Below are positions 28,672 through 35,759 of a stretch of DNA of 64,000 nucleotides, in pieces (the first letter of the stretch is position 1; every line of letters starts with the position of its first letter). Where the stretch lies: NCBI RefSeq assembly GCF_040760075.1, contig NZ_CP142884.1, forward strand, positions 3,100,001 to 3,164,000, given 5' to 3'. The notes under the pieces are model-generated. The model did no database searches. It saw only the letters and a program-made list of their open reading frames with translations, and was not told the origin of the DNA. A program made the translations under genes and the position numbers. The DNA comes from Sphingobacterium sp. R2. GTDB taxonomy: Bacteria > Bacteroidota > Bacteroidia > Sphingobacteriales > Sphingobacteriaceae.

Positions 28672-28718
28672 TTTTTAAAGATATTTTGAAACTTGAAAAT
28701 CGAAAACCAAAAAAAAAT

Positions 28719-30239
28719 ATGAATATGAATGCTTTAATAAAAAAACTAAAATATACACCTATCCTAGTCGCTCTTTTAGTATCTGGATGTACCAAGAATT
28801 TTGAAAAAATAAATACAGATCCGGACGCTTTACACGATGTTCCTCCTCAAAATATGTTGGTGAATGTGATGCGCTATGCCGGAGACCAATTCGGTGGCGA
28901 TGTAGATGGCTATGGTACCTTTGCCGGCTATATTGTTAAAATTCAATATCCGGACGATTTAAGCGGGTTAACACCTTCGAATAATACGTATGGAAATCGT
29001 TGGGCAGCCTGTTATTATAATATTACCCAAATGCTTGATTTGTTGAAAAAAACGGAAAAAAATGCTGAAGGGTATAAAAATACCCGCCTCATTGCCAGAA
29101 TATGGAATAATTATATGTGGTCGTATTTATTGGACGGTTGGGGAGATATTCCATACTCAGAAGCATTTCAAGGACGTCCCGAGGATGGCTCGATCTTGAA
29201 AGCCAAATATGATAAACAGGAAGATATCTTCCCTGCAGTATTGGCCGACCTTAAATCAATTGCGGATGAAATGGCGGCAGGGATAGGGACGGATGAAATG
29301 GGGGATTATGATGTGATCTATGGAAAAACCAATAGTGGAAGTGCGGATATAAAGGAGCAAATGCTAAGGTGGCAAAAATTCTGTAACGCGTTGCGCTTAC
29401 GGATGGCCATGCGTATTTCTTCTGTTGCGCCAGCATTAGCTAAATCGACTATTGAGGAAATTGCCGGTAATAAAGAGAAATATCCTGTTATTGAAACAAA
29501 TGCAGAAAGTTGCCAAATGTTTTTCCCTGGCACCTTACCTTATATGGAACCCTGGTATGAATCCGGCATTTACGGTAGTCGTATTAACAATTGGGGAATG
29601 TTTGATATTTTTATCAATCATTTATTAGAGACCAAAGATCCACGTATAGCAGCCATTGCACAAAAGAATAACGCAGGTAAGTATATAGGATTTATAAATG
29701 GTTCAAAAGACAATCCGTCGCCAGCAACCTCAATCTCTTGGATTGGTCTACATTATATTAATGATCCTGCCGGAGCAGTACCCTTCTTTAAAGCCTGTGA
29801 AACCTACTATATTTTAGCGGAAGCAGCTTTATTAGGATATAATGTAGGGTCGCTCACAGCGAAGGATGCGTATGAAAAAGCCGTTACACTTTCGATGGAA
29901 GATAATAACGTAGCAGCAAGTGATGTAGCAAATTACTTGGCTGGTGAGGGTAAGTTTAACAATACCAAAGAACGTGTTTATTGGGATATGTGGGTGGCTT
30001 TATTTAAAGAGAATTATGAAGCTTGGAGCTTATATCGCCGTACGGGTATTCCAAATACAAACTATCCTTCGCTAATTCAGAAGTTTAAAGAACCTCACAC
30101 CGATCAGCCGTTCCGTTTACCGTATCCAAATAATGAATATTTGTATAATGCAGAAAATGTTAAAGCTGCAGCGGCTGGAACAGTCGATTACAATTGGGGT
30201 AAGCGGTTATGGTGGGCTAAAGATAATGGCAAAAAATAG
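28719..30239 (+). CDS. SusD/RagB-family surface lipoprotein
   Basis: About 506 residues from the ATG at 28719 (an in-frame TTG at 28686 would add 11 charged residues before the signal peptide and is less likely). The signal peptide ends in the lipobox VSGC, giving a lipid-anchored protein. The sequence NFEKINTDPDALHDVPPQ and the C-terminal WWAKDNGKK match the SusD-like family with nutrient-binding role (SusD-like_2 type). It caps the SusC barrel encoded just upstream and captures substrate on the cell surface. Followed by a strong terminator. Confidence 0.9.
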   Translation: MNMNALIKKLKYTPILVALLVSGCTKNFEKINTDPDALHDVPPQNMLVNVMRYAGDQFGGDVDGYGTFAGYIVKIQYPDDLSGLTPSNNTYGNRWAACYYNITQMLDLLKKTEKNAEGYKNTRLIARIWNNYMWSYLLDGWGDIPYSEAFQGRPEDGSILKAKYDKQEDIFPAVLADLKSIADEMAAGIGTDEMGDYDVIYGKTNSGSADIKEQMLRWQKFCNALRLRMAMRISSVAPALAKSTIEEIAGNKEKYPVIETNAESCQMFFPGTLPYMEPWYESGIYGSRINNWGMFDIFINHLLETKDPRIAAIAQKNNAGKYIGFINGSKDNPSPATSISWIGLHYINDPAGAVPFFKACETYYILAEAALLGYNVGSLTAKDAYEKAVTLSMEDNNVAASDVANYLAGEGKFNNTKERVYWDMWVALFKENYEAWSLYRRTGIPNTNYPSLIQKFKEPHTDQPFRLPYPNNEYLYNAENVKAAAAGTVDYNWGKRLWWAKDNGKK

Positions 30240-30260
30240 TTTCACATGTTTATTTTTACG

Positions 30261-30296
30261 CAGCGGGGTAACTTCGGTTATCCCGCTGTTTTTTTA
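30261..30296 (+). terminator. Strong intrinsic terminator of the susCD operon
   Basis: CAGCGGGGTAAC (30261-30272), a TTCG tetraloop, GTTATCCCGCTG (30277-30288, one G-U pair), then a run of T. It lies 21 bases after the SusD stop codon. Confidence 0.93.
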
Positions 30297-30307
30297 TGAT
30301 TTCTTTT

Positions 30308-30460
30308 GATTCGACACCGTTCAGGAGTTGCAAGAATAAGCGGATTAAGGCGAACAGAGGGTATTTAAAGGAATAGCCGAAGTTGGAAAATCTACAATGG
30401 GATGGCTACAAGCTTCATTTAGTCATCAATGATAGGGGCGGGATTTTGAATGTTCTGATT
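30308..30460 (+). pseudogene. Decayed IS982-family transposase fragment
   Basis: Three short stretches in two reading frames give an IS982-like transposase core: DSTPFRSCKNKRIKANR (from 30308), then VFKGIAEVGKSTMGW (from 30361), then YKLHLVINDRGGILNVLI (from 30407). The usual linking residues (MGWFYGxKLHL) are missing at 30406, consistent with a small deletion, and a frameshift precedes 30361. N- and C-terminal parts and recognisable end repeats are absent. It is a dead remnant inserted just behind the susCD terminator. Family assignment is by memory of the motif order. Confidence 0.72.
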
Positions 30461-30546
30461 ATGGCATGGACGCAAGACCTCTGCTTCGCTATCGTTTCGT
30501 GTCTCCTCCGATACTTCATCGTATCAGAGTCTGGGTGTATCCGTGG

Positions 30547-30626
30547 TAAGAGCGACATGAGTCCGTGGTGAGTCCGAGTTATACTCGGAGATAAGACAGT
30601 AGCATGGCTGTCAGAAAACGCTCTTA
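30547..30626. repeat. Nested inverted repeats forming a branched structure
   Basis: An outer stem TAAGAGCG (30547-30554) with CGCTCTTA (30619-30626) encloses two hairpins: TCCGAGT-TAT-ACTCGGA (30573-30589) and GACAGT with GCTGTC (30595-30612). A further hairpin, CTCCGATAC with GTATCAGAG (30506-30529, one mismatch), lies just before. No coding potential. It follows the IS982 remnant and may be part of the same degenerate insertion or a separate structured repeat; the remaining sequence to 30815 shows nothing I recognise. Confidence 0.5.
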
Positions 30627-30816
30627 TCTGCTCTTAAGTACGAATAAGACCCGAAGATTCGTCGAATGATCTTCGAAGAAGGGGGTAAATAGTAGACACT
30701 ATTGAAGCTTCTCAACGGATTTATATCTGGTAAATGGATAAATGGGCCAAATAGTTTTGTCGTATCGGTTAAAAATAAAAATTCTAGTTTGCTGATAACA
30801 AAAATTGAACAGGCAT

Positions 30817-30881
30817 AAAAAAAGGTTTTCAAACGGGGAGAATGAAAACCTTAAATAACCAATTATAAACCTAAATTATGA
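30817..30881 (-). ncRNA. Small RNA gene, copy 1 (about 65 nt, terminator-ended)
   Basis: On the minus strand a short transcript is defined by a promoter (30887-30917) and an intrinsic terminator: AAGGTTTTC, a 13-base loop, GAAAACCTT, then a run of seven T. The 66 bases 30817-30882 are identical to 53960-54025, while the flanking promoters share only the consensus positions. No open reading frame of useful length lies in it. The RNA starts near CATAATTTAGG, so its 5' part is single-stranded and AT-rich. It could instead be only a terminator for the upstream KAS gene, but the separate promoter and the identical second copy argue for an RNA gene. Function unknown. Confidence 0.68.
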
Positions 30882-30886
30882 TAGAA

Positions 30887-30917
30887 CAAAGATAGTGTGT
30901 TTAATACACTTTGTCAA
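30887..30917 (-). promoter_or_regulatory. Promoter of small RNA copy 1
   Basis: On the minus strand: TTG (30917-30915), exactly 20 bases, then TATCTTTG (30894-30887). This is an excellent match to the Bacteroidota -33/-7 promoter. The spacer contains an inverted repeat (AGTGT and ACACT on the plus strand), which the second copy lacks. Confidence 0.75.
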
Positions 30918-30934
30918 GAATTATTTCAAAAAAA

Positions 30935-32173
30935 TTAAATCTTTTTGAAAACTACACTCGAATTGTGTCCTCCAAACCCAAATGCATTGCTCATTGCTGT
31001 ATTTACGGTTTTTTCCAGAGGCTGATTGATCACAATATTTACCCCATCTGGAATCTCGGGATCGATATTTTCGATATTAATTGTTGCCGGAATTACATTA
31101 TTGTTGATAGATTTTATGGCAATGATTGCTTCAATAGCTCCCGCAGCACCAAGTAAATGTCCTGTCATTGATTTGGTAGAACTGACCCATAGATTATTTA
31201 GATTTCCAAAAGCTCGTTGTACGGCTTTAAGTTCGGCGATATCTCCCACTGGCGTAGAAGTCGCGTGGAGATTTAAATAGTCGAGCTCACTGGTATTAAT
31301 TCTAGCCTCCTCCAAAGCCAGAGTCATGGCTTTTGCTGCGGCTACCCCTTCGGGATGGGGCGAGGTCATATGGTAAGCATCTGCGGTCATTGAAGCTCCG
31401 ACAAGCTCTGCGTAAATTTTTGCACCTCTTTGCTTGGCATGTTCGTATTCTTCGAGGATAAGCGCACCTGCACCTTCTCCCATCACAAAGCCGTCGCGAT
31501 CACGGTCAAATGGTCTGCTTGCGGTCTGGGGGCTATCATGCCGGCTCGACATGGCTTTCATGGCAGAAAAACCGCCAACGGAAGCCGGGGTAATGGGGGC
31601 TTCGGAACCGCCGCTTATAAAGACTTTGGCTTTGCCGAGCCTAATGTAATTAAAAGCATCCATAAAGGCCGTATTGGATGTGGCGCAAGCCGATACGGTA
31701 GTGTAATTGATTCCTTTTAAACCATACTTCATTGAAATCATGCCTGAAGCCATATTGACGATAAGTCTAGGAACAAAGAAAGGGCTGAATCGTGGTTTGT
31801 AATCTCCTGTCACGTAGCCTTCTACTTCTTTCTCGAAAGTTTCCATGCCGCCCTGACCAACACCCCAGATGACACCGATATCAAATGGATCTATGGCATC
31901 GAGATCTAGTCCCGAATCTTCCATTGCCTGCGCTGCACTGTATAAAGCATATTGCGTAAAGAGATCACTCCGTTTAATCTCATTTCTATCTAAGTATTTT
32001 TCAGGTTGAAAGTGTTTAATTTCACTTGCAATCTGTGTTCGAAACAACGAAGCATCAAAACGGCTAATAAGTGTTGTGTGGTTTTCGCCTCGCAAAATGT
32101 TATCCCAAAATATGTCTATGTTTTCGCCCAGCGGGTTAATTGTTCCCATGCCAGTTATTACAACTCTTTTCAT
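30935..32173 (-). CDS. Beta-ketoacyl-ACP synthase II (FabF/KAS II family)
   Basis: A 412-residue thiolase-fold condensing enzyme. The Cys-His-His active site is C163 (SACATSN), H303 (NLHATSTPVGD) and H339 (KSMTGHLLGAAG), the KAS I/II arrangement. It elongates acyl-ACP with malonyl-ACP in the cytoplasm. It stands alone, without acpP or other fab genes, next to a TetR regulator, and has the regulator's palindrome in front of it; so it is probably an accessory, inducible KAS and not the housekeeping FabF. Confidence 0.92.
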   Translation of the reverse strand: MKRVVITGMGTINPLGENIDIFWDNILRGENHTTLISRFDASLFRTQIASEIKHFQPEKYLDRNEIKRSDLFTQYALYSAAQAMEDSGLDLDAIDPFDIGVIWGVGQGGMETFEKEVEGYVTGDYKPRFSPFFVPRLIVNMASGMISMKYGLKGINYTTVSACATSNTAFMDAFNYIRLGKAKVFISGGSEAPITPASVGGFSAMKAMSSRHDSPQTASRPFDRDRDGFVMGEGAGALILEEYEHAKQRGAKIYAELVGASMTADAYHMTSPHPEGVAAAKAMTLALEEARINTSELDYLNLHATSTPVGDIAELKAVQRAFGNLNNLWVSSTKSMTGHLLGAAGAIEAIIAIKSINNNVIPATINIENIDPEIPDGVNIVINQPLEKTVNTAMSNAFGFGGHNSSVVFKKI

Positions 32174-32202
32174 CTTTTTTATTTTAATATAAACTTATAA
32201 AT

Positions 32203-32216
32203 ATACCAATTGGTAT
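32203..32216. promoter_or_regulatory. TetR-type operator in front of the KAS gene
   Basis: ATACCAATTGGTAT is a perfect 14-base palindrome 30 bases upstream of the KAS start, next to a TATATTTA box on the minus strand. A related site (11 of 14 bases) precedes the tetR gene. Repression of the KAS gene by the neighbouring TetR protein is inferred. Confidence 0.68.
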
Positions 32217-32233
32217 TTGTTTTTGTAAAAAAA

Positions 32234-32827
32234 TTAAGCCTTGATCTCCCGATCCACCATTTCCTTCATTTTATCCAATACAATGGCAAGATCTTTTCCT
32301 CGGCCGGAAATCTTGGAAAGCAAGATTCCGCCTTCGACCATCGCCATAAAGGTGATGGCATAATTTTCAGCAGAAATATGCTGTTTAAATTCACCGCTGG
32401 CAATTCCTTCTTCAAGAATTAGAATTAGCCGCTGTCTCCAAAGGTCAAAGGAACGTCTGACTTTGGGGGTTAAAAAAGATAGCGAATCATCGGCTTCCAC
32501 GGCCGCATTCATCATGGGACAACCTCCTGAAGCTGCGATGTTTTTGAAATTATCTTTGTAAAAATCAAAAAAAGACAATAGCTTCTTTAAGGATGTTTTT
32601 TGCTGCATAATCTGCTGATTAACAGCTTCTGAAATTTTTCTGCTCTGATAGGTATAGACATGGGTAGCTAGGTCATCCTTGTCCTTGAAATTACCGTAGA
32701 TACTTCCTTTTGTTAAACCTGTCGCTGTCGTAATGTCCGAGAGTGAAGTTGCAAAGTAACCTTTTTTATTAAAGATGGGCGCGGTTTTCTCAATGATAAA
32801 TTGCCGTGTCTGTTCTGCTTTTGACAT
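32234..32827 (-). CDS. TetR/AcrR-family transcriptional regulator
   Basis: A 197-residue protein. The N-terminal helix-turn-helix (residues 24-50: SLSDITTATGLTKGSIYGNFKDKDDL) is the TetR signature; the C-terminal all-helical domain binds an unknown ligand. It sits 60 bases upstream of the KAS II gene on the same strand, with similar palindromes before both genes, so it probably represses itself and the KAS gene. The inducer may be a fatty acid or a lipophilic compound, which is an inference from its target. Confidence 0.92.
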   Translation of the reverse strand: MSKAEQTRQFIIEKTAPIFNKKGYFATSLSDITTATGLTKGSIYGNFKDKDDLATHVYTYQSRKISEAVNQQIMQQKTSLKKLLSFFDFYKDNFKNIAASGGCPMMNAAVEADDSLSFLTPKVRRSFDLWRQRLILILEEGIASGEFKQHISAENYAITFMAMVEGGILLSKISGRGKDLAIVLDKMKEMVDREIKA

Positions 32828-32848
32828 GTAATTCCTGTTCTTTTAATG

Positions 32849-32874
32849 CAAATATAAAAAATACTTTTTGGTAT
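32849..32874 (-). promoter_or_regulatory. tetR promoter and overlapping operator
   Basis: On the minus strand TATATTTG (32856-32849) is a perfect -7 box about 22 bases before the start at 32827. ATACTTTTTGGTAT (32861-32874), an imperfect copy of the palindrome before the KAS gene, lies within the promoter spacer, as expected for autorepression. Confidence 0.62.
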
Positions 32875-32911
32875 ATTAATAATTTATGCTGAAATGCCTT
32901 AGAAATTGGAT

Positions 32912-33538
32912 TTATTTCGCTTTTGAAATACGATAGGTACAGCGGGGGGCGTTTTCGATGATGTATTCTGTTCTACAGATACGATAAGCCGGACCGATGA
33001 GTTGCTGAAAATTATTCAGTTCGGAGCGGCAGAATCCCTGACATTCGGTTGCTGCTGCACATATGGGACAATGATTTTCAATGAGAAGATAATCGTCAGC
33101 CTCTTTTTTCCATTCTGCCATATAACCTTCCGCCGTTCTTTTTGCGGCAATAACTTCAAGTTTTTTTTCGATGGATTCAATATCCGATAGCGCTTCAGTA
33201 TATTTTTGATATACTTTGGACTCCCGATCACTAATAAGTAGATCCAAAGCATTCTCGCCAAGCACTTGTTTAATCGACTGCAACAGTTGTACTGTAATGT
33301 CGGCGTGACTATCTGGAAATCTTGCCATGCCCTGTGGTGACAAACTGTAATAAGTCGAAGGGCGGCCTATACCTTCGCTCCGGGCATTGGAGACAATCAG
33401 GTTTTGATTCGCGAGATTCAATAAATGTTTACGGGCCCCTTCTTTTGTTATAGCCAACTCTGTTGCAATCAAAGCTGCAGTGCCTTCTCGGCGCATTTTT
33501 AATAACATTAATATTCGATCAGCTGGATTCTTCTGCAT
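32912..33538 (-). CDS. SufR-like Fe-S-sensing transcriptional repressor
   Basis: A 208-residue winged-helix regulator. Residues 6-70 form the DNA-binding domain (ATELAITKEGARKHLLNLANQ, then the GRPSTYYSLS wing). The C-terminal third carries six cysteines (157, 160, 166, 170, 188, 200) in a pattern CPIC-x5-C-x3-C-x17-C-x11-C with the closing APRCTYRI, as in SufR-family proteins that hold a [4Fe-4S] cluster. It is divergent from a superoxide dismutase gene, and a CAAC-N6-GTTG palindrome, the site reported for cyanobacterial SufR, lies on the sod promoter. It probably derepresses the SOD operon when its cluster is lost. No suf genes are in the window. Confidence 0.82.
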   Translation of the reverse strand: MQKNPADRILMLLKMRREGTAALIATELAITKEGARKHLLNLANQNLIVSNARSEGIGRPSTYYSLSPQGMARFPDSHADITVQLLQSIKQVLGENALDLLISDRESKVYQKYTEALSDIESIEKKLEVIAAKRTAEGYMAEWKKEADDYLLIENHCPICAAATECQGFCRSELNNFQQLIGPAYRICRTEYIIENAPRCTYRISKAK

Positions 33539-33572
33539 TTGACAATAAAAAAGTTGTTTTATATAACATCAG

Positions 33573-33603
33573 CAAAGATAGTGTTTTTATTTTTTGTCCT
33601 AAA
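33573..33603 (-). promoter_or_regulatory. Putative promoter of the SufR-like gene
   Basis: On the minus strand TTT (33603-33601), 20 bases, TATCTTTG (33580-33573), about 35 bases before the start. A GTTGTTTTAT half-site, identical to one arm of the sod operator, lies at 33553-33562 just downstream and could mediate autoregulation. Confidence 0.55.
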
Positions 33604-33650
33604 ATGTGTTTCAAAAATAGGTTTATCCTTTTTGATTTATTTTTATGACT

Positions 33651-33682
33651 TTAATAAAACAACTATTTGGTTGTTTTATTAA
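33651..33682. promoter_or_regulatory. SufR-type operator (CAAC-N6-GTTG) in the sod promoter
   Basis: TTAATAAAACAAC (33651-33663), TATTTG, GTTGTTTTATTAA (33670-33682): a perfect 13-base inverted repeat with CAAC-N6-GTTG at its centre. The right arm overlaps the -33 TTG (33671-33673) of the sod promoter, so bound regulator would block RNA polymerase. Confidence 0.8.
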
Positions 33683-33701
33683 GTTTGATTCTCTAGTTTT
33701 G
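33671..33701 (+). promoter_or_regulatory. Promoter of the superoxide dismutase operon
   Basis: TTG (33671-33673), exactly 20 bases, TAGTTTTG (33694-33701), ending 24 bases before the ATG at 33726. Both boxes match the Bacteroidota consensus. The site shows that the upstream in-frame ATG at 33645 cannot be the start. Confidence 0.8.
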
Positions 33702-33725
33702 ACTTATCATAAAAACAATAAAACT

Positions 33726-34352
33726 ATGCACAAATTTCAATTACCCCAGTTAGAATATGCCTATACGGCGCTTGAACCATATTTTGATCGCGAGACCATG
33801 ACGATTCATCATCAAAAGCATCATCAAGCTTATGTTGACAATCTAAATAAGGCATTGGAAGGAACAGCAGGCGAAGCTGACGATCTATTGGATATATTAA
33901 CAAGCGTAAGTAAATATAGCCCAGCAGTACGCAATAACGGCGGCGGTCACTTTAACCATACGCTATTTTGGGAAATTTTATCGCCCAATCCAAAAACGGT
34001 ACCCACAGGGAAGTTAGCCGATGAGATAAACGCTGCCTTTGGTTCTTTGGAAGAGCTCAAAGCCCAGATCAAAAATGCTGGACTTGGGCAGTTTGGTTCG
34101 GGCTGGTCTTGGCTGTATGTAAAGCATTCCGGCGCCTTAGCTATCGTAGCTACTCCCAATCAGGATAATCCGCTGATGGATACACAATCGATCGGCAGAG
34201 GTTTCCCTATTTTGGGGGTCGATGTTTGGGAGCATGCGTATTATTTGAAATATCAAAATAAAAGAGCCGATTATTTGGATGCATTTTGGTCGCTTTTGGA
34301 TTGGTCTGTTGTTGAACAAAAATACGATACTGTGATTGCAGGCTTGGTTTGA
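33726..34352 (+). CDS. Superoxide dismutase, Mn-type signature
   Basis: A 208-residue Fe/Mn-family SOD converting superoxide to peroxide and oxygen. Metal ligands are H28, H78, D166 and H170 (TIHHQKHH, GGHFNHTLFW, DVWEHAYY). Two features favour Mn: Gly before the His in NNGGGHFNH, and Gln146 within PNQDNP, where Fe enzymes place the Gln elsewhere; cambialistic use is possible. The start at 33726 is chosen because the frame upstream (to 33645) runs through the promoter and operator. No signal peptide. First gene of a three-gene operon opposed to the SufR-like regulator. Confidence 0.93.
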   Translation: MHKFQLPQLEYAYTALEPYFDRETMTIHHQKHHQAYVDNLNKALEGTAGEADDLLDILTSVSKYSPAVRNNGGGHFNHTLFWEILSPNPKTVPTGKLADEINAAFGSLEELKAQIKNAGLGQFGSGWSWLYVKHSGALAIVATPNQDNPLMDTQSIGRGFPILGVDVWEHAYYLKYQNKRADYLDAFWSLLDWSVVEQKYDTVIAGLV

Positions 34353-34353
34353 T

Positions 34354-34851
34354 ATGTTTATCAATAAAGTTGAAAACACGGGTATATTGGCTTTAGATCT
34401 AATTGATTTTAAGACCAATCTTGCTATCCTAAGTTTTGATATCAAAACATTGTTGTATCAGGAAGCAATCGTTAAAGAAAAAGAATTCAGAGAAGCTTTG
34501 GCGGCGGTGGACTGGTCTGCTTTTCGAAATAAGGCGGTTGCCATTAGCTGTTCTGTGGACGCAATTATCCCGCCTTGGGTCTATATGGCCCTGGCGGAAA
34601 AACTTCATCCTGTTGCAGCGTATTACGATTTTAAGGCGATGGAGGATTTGGAAATAGACCTGTGGATGCAGGCTTTGCAAGCGATGGATTTGTCGCATTT
34701 TCAGCAGCAAAAAGTTGTCATAAGGGCCCGCCCTAATATTCCGGCGTCACTTTATATGTTGGCGACAGAACGTTTGATTCCTATTGTCCAGACGTTGATG
34801 TATGGTGAGGTTGGTATGCCAAAAGTTATTTTTAAAAAAGGGAAAGTATAA
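34354..34851 (+). CDS. DUF2480-family protein
   Basis: A 165-residue soluble protein matching my memory of the DUF2480 family common in Bacteroidota, with the conserved openings MFINKVENTGILALDL and the middle segment SVDAIIPPWVYMALAEKL. There are no membrane segments and no catalytic motif I can name. It starts 1 base after the sod stop and its stop overlaps the next start (TAATG), so it is co-expressed with sod and the flavin reductase; a role in redox stress or Fe-S homeostasis is suggested only by that. Confidence 0.75.
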   Translation: MFINKVENTGILALDLIDFKTNLAILSFDIKTLLYQEAIVKEKEFREALAAVDWSAFRNKAVAISCSVDAIIPPWVYMALAEKLHPVAAYYDFKAMEDLEIDLWMQALQAMDLSHFQQQKVVIRARPNIPASLYMLATERLIPIVQTLMYGEVGMPKVIFKKGKV

Positions 34852-35405
34852 TGAAAGCATTACTATTCAATGGCGCCTTGGAAAGAAGGCAAGAATCTAC
34901 ATCGGGAAAATTGTCACACTATTTTTCCGACCAACTGAACCAAAGGGGTGTTGAAAATACTATTTTTAATTTGGCTGATAGCGGAATACCCTTATTTGAT
35001 TTGAGCCTCAATCGGGTACCCAATGCGGTCAAGATTATGAATAACTTATTTCTTGAGGCAGATATACATTTTTGGTTGTCTCCGCTTTATCATGGAAGTA
35101 TTCCCGGTGTCATGAAAAACTGTTTGGATTGGCTTGAAGTCAGTGCTAAAAATAAACCGGCTTACCTGACGGATAAACATATCGGACTGGTTTGTTGGGC
35201 CGATGGTGTACATGCACTACAGGGCATTAATGCAATGGATGCTATCGCGAAGTCGCTCCGCGCCTGGACATTGCCCTTTAGTGTGCCCATCATGAAATCT
35301 GCGCTTTTTGAGTCCGACAATCCAAATGTGCTGTCTTCGGCTTACCAGTGTAAGCTGGACTTGCTGATCGATATTGCTACGAAAAAGAGTAGCGAATATC
35401 GTTAA
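34851..35405 (+). CDS. NADPH-dependent FMN reductase / flavodoxin-fold oxidoreductase
   Basis: A 184-residue flavodoxin-fold protein. The N-terminal strand and phosphate loop (LLFNGALERRQESTSGKL), the PLYHGSIPGVMKNCLDWL motif for the FMN isoalloxazine and the strand GLVCWADG match the NADPH-dependent FMN reductase family. It uses NAD(P)H and FMN; the physiological acceptor (flavin, quinone, ferric iron) is unknown. It is translationally coupled to the DUF2480 gene and ends the sod operon before a strong terminator. Confidence 0.85.
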   Translation: MKALLFNGALERRQESTSGKLSHYFSDQLNQRGVENTIFNLADSGIPLFDLSLNRVPNAVKIMNNLFLEADIHFWLSPLYHGSIPGVMKNCLDWLEVSAKNKPAYLTDKHIGLVCWADGVHALQGINAMDAIAKSLRAWTLPFSVPIMKSALFESDNPNVLSSAYQCKLDLLIDIATKKSSEYR

Positions 35406-35406
35406 T

Positions 35407-35440
35407 AAAAAAGCCTCTCGAATTATCGAGAGGCTTTTTT
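35407..35440 (+). terminator. Intrinsic terminator of the sod operon
   Basis: AAGCCTCTCGA (35411-35421), loop ATTA, TCGAGAGGCTT (35426-35436), then T residues. The preceding A-run allows function on either strand. Confidence 0.92.
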
Positions 35441-35759
35441 ATTAACGAGAAATGTTTTAGCCTATATTTAAATAGATTAGCCAAGCCCTATCTGGAAAAT
35501 TAATTTCAAAAAAGTAAAAGAATGTCTTTAGCAATTCATCGCGGAGATATATCTTTGTTTTTTGGACCCGCCATTTGATTACGCGGTTTTCCGATCTATA
35601 TTTTCTATTGTCGACTTTGAAGAAGCCTCATCGACGGCAAATTTAGAGGTAGAGAGAAGTCTTTAACCACCATAAGACTTTCTTATTACATATTATGAAA
35701 CCATTGGCTGAAAAGGCCCCATTTAGTTTAATTGTTTAAATGATTAAGATATTGGATTA
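35441..35759 (+). promoter_or_regulatory. Intergenic region with putative promoter of the two-component system
   Basis: About 320 bases without a gene. TATCTTTG at 35550-35557 matches the -7 consensus, with TTTA 19 bases upstream as a weak -33. It would give a 5' leader of about 195 bases before the kinase gene at 35760. No recognisable riboswitch or repeat was seen in that leader. Confidence 0.45.

Noticed and set aside
28686-28718. TTG start 11 codons upstream for the SusD-like protein
   Set aside because: It adds a lysine/asparagine-rich stretch ahead of an otherwise normal lipoprotein signal peptide; ATG 28719 is more plausible.
30383-30571. A separate 62-codon gene starting at TTG 30383
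   Set aside because: Its middle is the IS982 motif YKLHLVINDRGGILN continuing from another frame; it is part of a broken transposase, and the tail is non-coding repeat sequence.
33645-33725. Longer start for the superoxide dismutase (extra 27 codons from ATG 33645)
   Set aside because: The extension runs through the inverted-repeat operator and both promoter boxes, and encodes nothing resembling a signal peptide; 33726 fits the family length.
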